The position numbers were made by a program, and so were the translations under genes. A stretch of DNA of 64,000 bases. Source: Lepas anatifera. Taxonomy: Eukaryota > Arthropoda > Thecostraca > Lepadidae. This document shows positions 10,816-64,000 of the stretch, one piece after another (within the stretch, counting starts at the first letter, position 1; the number at the start of each line of letters is the position of its first letter). The stretch is from NCBI GenBank assembly GCA_034440635.1, contig JAOTON010001570.1:558001-622000 (forward strand), written 5' to 3'. The notes beneath the pieces are model-generated. The model ran no database searches and was not told the origin of the DNA. It saw nothing but the letters and a program-made list of their open reading frames with translations.

Positions 10816-12179
10816 GCTTTACCCGTACGATTATTGGCGACAATGAGGCATTAGGTGGACACATACTAGGTGCCCATACTCTTTCCGGGTGCTTGGAAAG
10901 GCGATAGAATAACCTAGCTGACCGAGAAAGGTATTTAGTTGTCCAACAATAGTTTCAATCGCTACATGCGGTCCAGTTACATCTAGGTTCAACGGCTAGG
11001 GCACTAAATTTCGAGCGGCACGGCCCAAATTGGGTACACCACCTGGCAATCAAAGGGCACCCCGGCAGTGATGGGGGCACGTGCCCCCTGTGCCTTCCTG
11101 GCTGCACACCTGGACAGTAGATCAACTCCGGGAGGCATTAAATAGGCTCAGAGGGCCCGGATCAGCTCAAGGTGCACTAAAACAGCTAAAAAGGACTCCA
11201 GGCAAGCTCGGAGGCATCAAACTAACTCAGAGAGTATTTTATAGGCTCAGAAGGCACACTTATTTTCTCAGGAGGGCACCAGATTGACTACGAGGGCACC
11301 AGATCAGCTCAGAGGGCACATGATCAGCTCCAAGGGGCACCAGATGAGCTCCGCCCGTACGATTATTGGCGACGAAGAGGCATTATCTGGAAACGGATTA
11401 CGTGCCTATGCTCTTCCCGGGTGCTTGAAAGGCACTTAGTTGTCAAACAATAGTTGAAATCGCTAAATGCAGTCTAGTTACATCTAGGTTCAACGGCGCA
11501 GGGCACTAAATTTCGAGCGGCACGGCCCAAAGAGGGTACACCACCTGGCAATCAAAAGGGCACCCGGCACCGATGGGTGCACGTGCCCCTTGTGCCCCCC
11601 TGGACAGTAAATAAACTCCGGGAGGCATTAAATACGTTCAGGGGGCCCGGATCAGCTCAAGGTGCACTAAAACAGCTAATAGGGCACCAGGCAAGCTCGG
11701 AGGCACCAGACTAACTCAGAGAACATTATATAGATTCAGAAGGCACAATTATTTTCTCAGGGGGGGGCACCAGATTGACTACAAGGGCATCAGATCAGCT
11801 CAGAAAGCACATGATCAGCTCCAGGGTTCAAGACCAGCGCTCAGGGGGCACCAGATGAGATCAAGGGGCACTAGATTTGCTCTGCCCATACGATTATTGG
11901 CGACGATGAGGCATTATCTGGAAATGGATTACGTGCCTTTACTCTTCCCGGGTGCTTGGAAAGGCGACAGAATGCCCTAACTGACCAAAAAAGCACTTAA
12001 TTGTCAAACAATAGCTTAAATCACTAAATGCAGTCTAGTTCCATCTAGGCTCAACGACGTAAGGTACTAAATTTCGAGCGGCACGGCCCAAAGAGGGCAC
12101 ACCACCTGGCAATCAAAAGGGCGCCCCGGCACCGATGGGGGGGGCACGTGCCCCATGTGCCCCCCTGGCTGCGCCCCTG
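10816..12179. repeat. Three tandem copies of the element's right-terminal block
   Basis: The block beginning CGTACGATTATTGGCGAC and ending with GTGCCCCCTGGC-type text occurs at about 10818-11105, 11347-11595 and 11887-12179, with a period near 530 bp. Only the last copy carries the complete terminal inverted repeat. Between copies lie short arrays of the CAGCTCAGGGGGCAC motif. Confidence 0.8.
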
Positions 12180-12230
12180 CCACTCACTGTGACAGAATCG
12201 CCGGTCCACTCAGCGTGACAGAATCTCCGC
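12180..12230. repeat. 26-bp minisatellite, right part
   Basis: Two units continue the array that is interrupted at 8100, including the variants ATCGCCGGTCCACTCA and ATCTCCG. Confidence 0.9.
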
Positions 12231-13145
12231 CCCATAAATATGCAGAATAAACAAAAACTTTTCACAATTCAGTCATTTTGAGTGCCAATGTATGATAAAA
12301 GATGCAAACAGTGAAGTACAAAATGCACATTTGAAAGCATGAGAGCAATACGTAGTTCTTTTCAAACAGAGCAGTACGTAACTGGGCTATCACGGGCATG
12401 TTATGTAGGTGAACACAGGGAAAGTTATTGAATTTACATTATATTCCTTTTTACTTTGTCAACTACAGAAAAATAGTGTAAATAAAAAACTATCTGTGTT
12501 CACCTGCATCACAGAGAGCAGTAACTTTGGGTCAGACATAATTGCCTATAGGATTACCTTACCTGGCCGTGTCTTGTTTCCTGTCAGAAGGGGCGGATAG
12601 TGTTTGTTATTGCTTGCCTTTGTCCAAAGATGATTGAATTCTAATGTTGGTTTATTTACACTAGAGCGTAATCCAGATGCTACGCTTTTTTAAGATATAA
12701 CTGGGGCGTTGCCTGTCAGAAGCGCACACTGGGGCACATTAGCAGTGTTGACCTATATGCCTTATCTTCTTGACCTATGACTTTTGCTTTTTGAGGAACC
12801 AAGTCTACCAGTGTTTCACGACACATATCGGAGCTGAATAAGTCATTTAAGTGAGAAATGCGTTAGATCTTTTAGGAAACGTTTTCAAGGTGCGAAGATT
12901 AACATAGAATTCTGCGTCGGCAGGAATGGTGGTCACATTCTATGCCCTTTTAGGGTGGAATGACTTCGGAGCAAATTGGTTTGAGCAATGCAAATAGAAA
13001 GTAACATGTGTTTTGGGTAAAATGAGGTATTCTACTCGACTTTACCATGAACCACTTATTTTCTAGAACAAACAATGTAAACATTCCTCTGAAACACCAG
13101 GAAGTACCGGGTTAGAGTATAACTGGACATGCTGTTGTTCCGCAG
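12231..13145. other. Non-coding DNA upstream of the oxidase start exon
   Basis: AT-rich, with no exon recognised. The final bases (TGCTGTTGTTCCGCAG, ending at 13145) form a strong splice acceptor 13 bases before the ATG. The region is therefore best read as the 3' part of an intron in the 5' untranslated region. Confidence 0.5.
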
Positions 13146-13157
13146 ATTCCCGAAACC

Positions 13158-57541
<44,384 letters not shown>

Positions 57542-58199
57542 GGACCGCCACGCCACCCGGGCTTCACCTCGCAGAAGCCTCTTCCACAACATCACGGCGC
57601 AGACCCGGCAGATGCATAGGATACGGACGAAACCGAAAACCAAGCGCACTGACAAGTTTCACCTAAGCTTAAGCGTGATGTTATTGTGGCTTTCCCATAT
57701 GGATGCTTCCAAATAGGTACAAAGAAGGCTTTGATTGGAGTAGCCCGCTTGGTCTAAGTTCATGTTTTGAGACAGACCTTGCACCGATGCAAATAGTGTT
57801 TCTTAACTTGTAGGTGGTGACTGGGCTCTACTTTTGCTTTATATAATATAGATTTAGTAATATAGATTATGGTGAGGATGCTGCCACTCCAAATACTCAT
57901 TATCCATATCACTTATAGACATACAGAGCCGATTTCATGTGAGTTCATAAAGGTACATACCACTTGTTCGAGAATTCAAAACGCTTCTGTTTCTGATGTC
58001 TAACAACCGCTTAAAATTGAGATATTATTTTTCTGTCCCCTGATGCTGCAACATCAGTTCGCAGTAATTCATGGTTGATTCGAAATATAATATTACGAAA
58101 ATGGGTTAGAGCAGGTGTGTGACTCGCTTGTCTCTCGTTTATTGCGTCATTCGTCCGGTCACTTGTCAACATAGTCAAATTCTAAATCAACTCAAACAC

Positions 58200-58205
58200 A
58201 ATAAA
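58200..58205 (+). terminator. Candidate AOX polyadenylation signal
   Basis: AATAAA 660 bp after the stop codon. Another AATAAA-like AATAATAAAC lies near 58327. No transcript evidence is available. Confidence 0.4.
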
Positions 58206-59658
58206 GCAGCCTGCACAATATCTTCAATGCCTTGGTGATTACCTACTGTTGCTAATTATCGAATGCTAAGATGAAGCTGTAACTTGTGAACGTACAACTG
58301 TGTACAATATTTGCATGTGTTAAAATAATAATAAACCGTCGGACCACGACAAAGATAGTTGCTGGAGTCAAGCGATGCACCAACTACCAAGGTTATACGG
58401 CGTCATCAGCTCTCACCCTGTCGGGAGGGATTATGGGAGTCTCATCGCATTCAGAAGCTCTGCGAGGCATTAAACCTAGGAGCTGAGGCTCAGGTGACGT
58501 GTATGCCATCCTCTGAGCCACACATCCCCCATGCCCTGCTTTGGTAGGGCGGGCCATCCACACCCCTGATAACACCAACGATGATAATGACGATGATAAT
58601 GATGATGATGATGGTGATGATGATGTAAGAGCGCACCAGATGGTGCCAGTCTGTACCAATAAGCCGCAACGTCTAAGACATGGCTTGATACCTCATGGAG
58701 TGAAAACGTCCTGGCCATCCTCAAAAACGTATTGTCTTGCTCGGGGTCTACGACTGATGGCGTGCCGGAGTCCATAGCTGATTTCAAGCAGCTCCCGCAG
58801 TGCGGGAGTGTCACTGTCTGAAGGGGGCGGCCGAATAGCGGAACACAAGACTGCGGCTGTCAGTGAACAGGCGGAAAATACAGAAACAGCGAGCTTCTCC
58901 AAGGAATGTTTTCCAAGGACAACTTTAAAGCAACTGTTCCAAACAGTTGATGTATTCTAAGGGCGTTCAGGGAGCATGATGTCAAAGGGCCGTCGGACTG
59001 CACTGCCCCTATGCTACCCCGAAGCCTTCCGATTGTCGCAGTGCCGTACAGCGTCGATTTTCACAGCCCCGGTAAATTAGACCACCTCCAGAGCGGACAG
59101 GGTTTCTGCTGACCTGGGCTGAGCACGTGTGGCAGTGTCTGGGGTTAATATTCCAAGTGGATCACGTGCGTACTCCCAGTTACCTGACCACTCCAAATCA
59201 CCCGATACCCCAACGACACCTGCCTCGCAGCCAAAAGAACCGTCTCTGTTTACCTCGAGTCCACTCACTCTCCCACATAAGGAATGTTCTAGATCACTCC
59301 TTCAAATGTTATGAAATGAATTTGTGAGATTGGTCTGTCACCCCTGCAAAGATGGAAACAGAGGGAAAAATTGACTGGTATGTCAATTATGCAGCTGTGA
59401 AGTCTTCAGTAAAAGGAAAGTACGGGGAAAAATGAAAAAAACAACAGGAAGGTAGTGCCGAGAATCATAGGAACGGGGAAAATGACGCTGAATTTAATGA
59501 ATGAACTATGCACCAGGCAACAGATTCGTATTTAAGTCCAGATAAAGCCTTGGCCACAGACACCATGACTTAATTTCCATGTGCAAAATATGATCAACCG
59601 ATCACACCAGCCTATATGACCGATACCGGTATCACACTGCTGACTACGATACATAGTT
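58206..59658. other. Intergenic DNA downstream of AOX
   Basis: No gene is seen. A segment at 58395-58445 resembles 41342-41395. A (GAT)n-like run occupies about 58570-58628. The remaining frames on both strands have no domains. Confidence 0.5.
58570..58628. repeat. (GAT)n-like microsatellite
   Basis: ACGATGATAATGACGATGAT followed by GATGATGATGATGGTGATGA, an imperfect trinucleotide run. Confidence 0.93.
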
Positions 59659-60006
59659 GTGAAGTTCATCAAGGGCGGTGCTTTTGGTACCGTACACGTT
59701 TATTGTACACACATTGCAATCGACAGCACACATCGGAACGTAAGTGAGGGAGAGCCCCACGTTCAAGGGAGGCGGAACGTGTACGACGCCGGTCGGGTGG
59801 AGCTTCCGCTAATCGAGCGCAAACATGACTCAGCGGAAAAACGTACGTCCGAAACCCACCACTTTTTAAATTTTTACTGCGCCGCACACCCAGCCAGCAG
59901 AGAGCAATGCGTCAGAGCACCCCCGGGACAGAACCCGAACACGCGCGCGGTCGCTGACAACAGAAGAAAGGCGGTATGTTATAGGAGTGGGCAAGGTGAT
60001 GTGTGA
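59659..60006 (+). other. Unrecognised open stretch, probably not a gene
   Basis: A 115-codon frame without recognisable domain, in ordinary intergenic DNA. Basic and Cys-poor, with no splice partner found. Recorded only because the region would otherwise be blank. Confidence 0.15.
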
Positions 60007-60059
60007 TTTAGTTAGTGGAGGTGGGCCGCGTCCGTGACCGCCCGTTCAGCGCGAGGCCT

Positions 60060-60836
60060 CTTAAAGGGAGATACGCGAAAAATTATTATTGGCTACATCA
60101 AAAGGTCACAAAAAATTGTTTCAGAAGTCCTATTCTCATTTTTGCAAGTTCGGCCTGCAAATGCCTTGAAATTGCTCTCAAAGTCAACATTTCTAGACGA
60201 CTTTACCGTTACACCTCATATCGGTATATATGACGTACACACGGCTAAGGCTATCAATTTCTCTAAGAATTCGGTCATATCTATCCTAAACAGTGATGTA
60301 GAACTTTGGACTACTACAGAAAAAATTACTTCAGAAAAACAACATTCCAAAACTCTTTTGAAACAGAAATATAGAGCTTAAAAGAAATCACAATGAACCA
60401 ATCAGAAGCCTTGGAATTCTCATACCGGGGTCATGTGACCTATCTGACGCAAAAGTTTTGTCATCCTGGGGCTGAAGCAGAAAATGACTCAAGACCCGAG
60501 GTACGAAACCGCTGAAGACTTGAATAATTATGTTTTTTCCGTTTCTAGGGCACACTAATTCATTTTGTAGTTTTTAAAATTAATACAAATACAAATACAG
60601 GAGAACAGACATTTGTATTACAAAAAACATTGCGTTTCAACTTTAAATAGTTTTCGAAAAGTAAGTGATGGGTGAAGGTTTCAGCATTTTATCGGAACTG
60701 TTAACCTATTTCGATAATAGGTGAGTGGCCTCCCAACATTTTGCCGAAGATACAAAAATAATGGATAGTTTCGTAATCAGGATTTTCAAATAGCAAGAAA
60801 CCACAATAATAATTTTTTTCGCATATCTCTCTTTAA
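60060..60836. mobile_element. TTAAAGGGA-type MITE, 777 bp
   Basis: The left TTAAAGGGAGATACGCGAAA and right end (inverse: TTAAAGAGAGATATGCGAAA) continue as an imperfect inverted repeat through AATTATTATTG. It starts with the same TTAAAGGGA as the elements at 40798 and 55311, but the interior differs. Confidence 0.8.
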
Positions 60837-61004
60837 ACAGTTACGCCCAGGAGGGCACGGACGCGAACCCAAGCATGTGTATGTGAGTGGGCAGACGGTG
60901 AAGGAGCGTGACACTGACATAAATAATGCTGGTGATCAAAACTCATGAGTGAGGCTCAGACCAGAACATGTGAAAGCGTGTGAAGGAGCGCGTCTCTGTC
61001 TACA

Positions 61005-62719
61005 GCTCCTCCAAAATTGTTTAATGGTAGCCTAAGGCGTAAAAGTAGTTTCGCTCACCAAAAGCATGTGATAATAAGTTAGGTTTATAATGTTATTCTT
61101 TCTTATGTCTAGTGCTTAAAAACCTCAGCTACAGTACACAATACCCATGGACTGTGTCTGCTACCCATGTCCGCAACAACATGGTTCTGTTCGCAGATGA
61201 TGCAAAATTATTTGGCCCAGTAACCAGTATAGAACAGCATGCAACACTCCAGGAAGATTTGGATTGAGTAATGCAATGGACTCAACTCTGGCAACTCCCT
61301 CTAAACTTGAAGAAGTGCTCTTCATTACATCTTGGACAGCTAAATCCCAGGCGAAGATATCACTTAGGGGAGTGGAACGCAAGGAATCCATCAGCGAAAG
61401 GGATCTGGGAGTCATTGTGGATGAGAGTCTAAAATTCCATGAACATGTTGCTGAAGTTGTCAAAAAAAGCAAACAGAATTTTGGCTATAATCAAGCGTAG
61501 CTTCACTTTTCTCGACAAGCACATATTCAAGAAGCTCTACAAGGCACTTGTCCGACCAGTCATTGAATACGGCAATGTAGTATGGGGCCCTTCCTTTGTT
61601 GGAGGTTAAAGGAAAATTGAAGGAGTCCAAATGAGGGCCACCAAGTTAGTAAGAGCGGTGAGAAGCTTACCCTTCCAGGGGTGAATGAAACACCTTAATC
61701 TACCAAGTGTGTCATATAGGAGAAAAAGGGGTGACATGATTGTGTTATACAAGTTGGTCCATGAGTTGATGAAGACTTAAGGCATCATAAGAGTACCAGC
61801 CGAAGACATCAGACCAGGGGCCACCATCTTAGACTGGTTAAGCAACATGCAATCAAAGCAGCAAGGAGAAACCCTCTAACCATATGCACCCTGAACGCTT
61901 GGAACAACTTTCCCGAACATGTCATTACATCTAGGAAGTAGGAACCTGAACCAGTTTAAGAAAAACTTTGACAGACTCTGGGAAGATGTGCAGTACAGTC
62001 TGGAATAGGGCACTGGGAGTTCCCGTCTTTTCCATTCAGATCTTCAAGTACATTCCTATTTTCCCTGAGACGAAGTATGGAGTAACAGGGCAAATCAGAG
62101 GCCTCTTTCCAATATCTTCAACTTCTACTTCTACTACAGTACACAATACCCATGGACTTTTGCATGGACTGTGCTATAGCTGTGGGGAAAATAGCACTCG
62201 ATTGACTCCTCGACAGTCCAATCTTGATTGTATTTTGTCCCAGAAGCCTAGGTCTGCAAACGCCTTAACAGGCTTTACACCTCTCTCATTCTCATTCTCA
62301 TTACCCTCCATTCTCTATTACCCTGCTTTACACACTTCTTGCTGCATGATTGAGAATAGTGAAAAGCCACTGCACAATAAATAACAACAAGGCCCTAAGG
62401 TAAGAGTAGATAGGTTTGTATGTAATATATAAAGAAATATATGTGCGTCTGTTAAAATACTGTCATATTTAATTCAGAACGACAATAAAAGAATAACCGC
62501 CCACCGACGCAGTAATGAATAAATGAATTTCAAGTTTTGGCGCCGCCCCCGACGACCCCTCCTCGCCGCATAGTGCATGGGTATTGTGTACTGTAGCAGA
62601 AGCTTTGAAGCACTAAACATAGGAAAAAATAACGTTATAAATCTAACTTATTATCACGTGGCTTTAGTGAGCAAAAGTACTTTTACGCTTTAGGCTACCA
62701 TTAAACAATTTTGGAGGAG
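61005..62719. mobile_element. ~145-bp inverted repeats flanking a dead LINE
   Basis: 61005-61149 (GCTCCTCCAAAATTGTTTAA to CAGTACACAATACCCATG) is matched in reverse by 62576-62719. The spacer is the LINE fragment. A third, short direct copy of CAGTACACAATACCCATGGA lies at about 62138. This may be a foldback-type DNA element carrying the LINE, or an inverted duplication. Confidence 0.75.
61165..62390 (+). pseudogene. LINE reverse-transcriptase 3' half, frameshifted
   Basis: The plus frames contain MVLFADDAKLFGPVTSIEQH with the RT motif C FADD. Then follow ERDLGVIVDESLKFHEHV, LYKALVRPVIEYGNVVWGPS and MRATKLVRAVRSLPFQG. These are in the order seen in CR1/L2-group non-LTR retrotransposons. Several frameshifts and an in-frame TGA soon after FADD show it is dead. 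It ends near an AATAAATAACAACAAGG tail. Confidence 0.85.
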
Positions 62720-62799
62720 CCGTGACAAATGCGGCGAATACCGGATTTCGTAGTAAATAAACAAAAAACAAAACAACCACAGACAGGCGGTTCTTCGGT

Positions 62800-63030
62800 T
62801 ACTCAAAGATACAGTCAAGTCCCCATAATCATCATCGTCGTAGTAGAGTATCGAATCATATTCTTGGGCTTCGGTGGTGCACTGGCCCGCCTCCACAGCT
62901 GCATAGTAGTATTCTGCCCTTCTATATTTTCTTACTAACATAGACTTTCCTGACTGCACAAACATCTCACGTGCATCTGCAGTTTTGTCCAAATCGAAAT
63001 GAGATCCTTCACATGCTTTTATTTTGACCC
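62800..63030 (-). CDS. Unrecognised coding-like patch (possible exon)
   Basis: Minus-strand text reads KACEGSHFDLDKTADAREMF and later KYRRAEYYYAAVEAGQ and an acidic YYDDDDYGDL. The composition and codon pattern look protein-coding rather than random, but I do not recognise the family. A possible donor (TTTGA|GTAACC) follows near 62798. The upstream part toward 63050 becomes AT-rich. It could be an exon of an unknown gene or a relic of a transposon gene. Confidence 0.35.
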
Positions 63031-63059
63031 TCTGTTTTGCTCTTATTTTTTATAAGAAA

Positions 63060-63625
63060 ATATATCTAGTGGTCTGGATCTGGATTCTGCCCTCATATTG
63101 CCCTGAGTGATCTGGTCTCCATGGTCAAAATGTGATCCAGATTCAACTTTAGACAGAGACCCATGGTCCGTGACAAAATTGGTTCATAGGTTTCATTGTG
63201 AATCCAAGGTGACTCCATTATCAGCCTGATAAGTGGTCCAATCTGGAATGTATTTTGCCTGTGGAAACAAAGTCATTGTCCATTAGGTGATATTGCTTCA
63301 GCTCTATAGCATGGTCCAAGCAGAAGTGATGGGAAAATAATACTTGATGCAGTTGAAGCATTAGTGTATCCTGAGTGTGCTCCAATATGATACTGATCAT
63401 ATTTTGTCCATGGAGACTAAATTAGTGACTTGGTTTCCATGGCCAAAATAAAAATGTTATCAAGATAGGATTGCTGACCAGGACGCATGTTGGAGTCTTT
63501 GACTCCTTCATGTGCAATACTTTACTATAATGCTGGGAAAAACACTTGATTGACTATGACTAAATGGTGTATCCTCATCAGTGGTTCAATCCAGGTCACA
63601 TTTTGCCCTTGGAAGCTAAGTGATT
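63060..63625. repeat. Degenerate ~100-bp repeats upstream of AGA
   Basis: Phrases such as TGGTCTCCATGGTCAAAATG, TGGTTTCCATGGCCAAAAT and GTGGTCCAATCTGGAATG recur at intervals of roughly 100 bp. They suggest an old tandem array directly upstream of the AGA start exon. Confidence 0.6.
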
Positions 63626-63674
63626 GTGGCAGATATTAAATGTTTGTTTTTTGCACATACAATTGTGTGCTCAA

Positions 63675-63807
63675 ATGGATAAGTGCAGCTTTTCTAAGGC
63701 CTTTATTTTCATATGTATTCTGATGTCTGGAATTGAAACAGCAATGGCTAAAATGTCAGGCCCAATAGTCATTAATACCTGGGGTTTCTCGAATGCAACT
63801 GAAACTG
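63675..63807 (+). CDS. AGA: Aspartylglucosaminidase, first coding exon (partial gene)
   Basis: AGA is a lysosomal Ntn-hydrolase that cleaves the GlcNAc-asparagine bond during glycoprotein breakdown. The exon encodes 44 residues: a signal peptide (Lys at 3, hydrophobic AFIFICILMSG, likely cleavage after ETAMA) and then GPIVINTWGFSNATET. The last segment matches the mature N-terminus of AGA proteins (a VVNTWPFKNATEA-type sequence in human). The donor ACTG|GTAAGT is ideal and leaves phase 1, as expected for the Ala that follows in the family. The ATG at 63675 is the first in-frame start that gives a signal peptide. The catalytic Thr and all later exons lie beyond the window. Same strand as AOX, 6.1 kb downstream. 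Confidence 0.88.
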
Positions 63808-64000
63808 GTAAGTTTTACTCATATCTTTATATTTACTGTCACAGAGACAAGCAGTGCATTGAAAATAACTTTAGAAGACATTAAAAAGAACCAGTACCAG
63901 TCTCCAGAATGTGACAGGTTTCAATTGTATTTTTTCAGGGCAGACCTGGTTTGGGGCAGCTTTTGCCTATCTTTGGGGCAAGTAAGGAAACACTGGGGCA
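63808..64000. other. Start of AGA intron 1
   Basis: Intron sequence beginning with GTAAGT. No further exon before the window ends. Confidence 0.8.

Larger units (their letters stand above)
8101..12179. mobile_element. 4.08-kb non-autonomous element with hAT-like ends, inserted in a minisatellite
   Basis: The left end is CAGGGGCGCAGCCAG and the right end is its exact complement CTGGCTGCGCCCCTG. The flanking 8 bp are CCGCTCAC (8093-8100) and CCACTCAC (12180-12187). This is an 8-bp target duplication with one mismatch, typical of hAT. The insertion interrupts the 26-bp minisatellite. No transposase is encoded. The interior is instead a long degenerate array of CAGCTCAGGGGGCACCAGAT-like motifs plus three copies of the right-terminal block. 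The element may have grown by repeat amplification between its ends. Confidence 0.85.

Overview
The window is animal nuclear DNA. It has split genes with GT-AG introns, GC-rich exons in AT-rich surroundings, many DNA transposons and MITEs, LINE and Penelope-like remnants, and several minisatellites. The main gene is a molybdo-flavoenzyme of the arthropod aldehyde oxidase type, so an arthropod (possibly a crustacean or chelicerate) is the best guess. The species assignment is inference.

Layout. 0-2 kb: a pogo/Tigger-type DDE transposase with a C-terminal PHD finger on the minus strand, with a tandem copy of its PHD-coding end just past the stop. 2-13 kb: mostly repeats. These are an hAT-like MITE, a LINE scrap, a CpG-rich patch near 5.6-5.86 kb that may be a promoter with an untranslated first exon, an element with hAT-like ends (5977-7119), and a 26-bp minisatellite split by a 4.08-kb element with hAT-like ends (8101-12179).

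13.16-57.54 kb: one complete aldehyde oxidase gene on the plus strand, rebuilt here from 24 coding exons. All phases agree, and the sum is 3,966 nt, or 1,321 codons plus stop. It encodes, in order, two [2Fe-2S] domains, the FAD domain and the molybdopterin domain. Introns 1, 2 and 5 hold most of the mobile DNA. Intron 1 has nested TIR elements and MITEs. Intron 2 has MITEs, a TTAA-ended element and a 7.9-kb 35-bp minisatellite of about 224 copies. Intron 5 has a decayed Penelope-like element whose reverse-transcriptase YxDD motif has lost both Asp residues. Smaller introns hold a 20-bp minisatellite (intron 11), a 182-base poly(A) run (intron 13) and further MITEs. Intron 12 appears to be a GC-AG intron.

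57.5-64 kb: the 3' flank of the oxidase gene, a TTAAAGGGA-type MITE, and a pair of ~145-bp inverted repeats around a dead LINE 3' half. Then comes an unrecognised minus-strand coding-like patch. At 63.68 kb is the first coding exon of aspartylglucosaminidase (lysosomal N4-(beta-N-acetylglucosaminyl)-L-asparaginase), which continues past the right edge. The two host genes share an orientation but have no evident functional link. I see no operon-like, CRISPR or defence system. The most unusual content is repeat architecture and how it sits inside a conserved enzyme gene.
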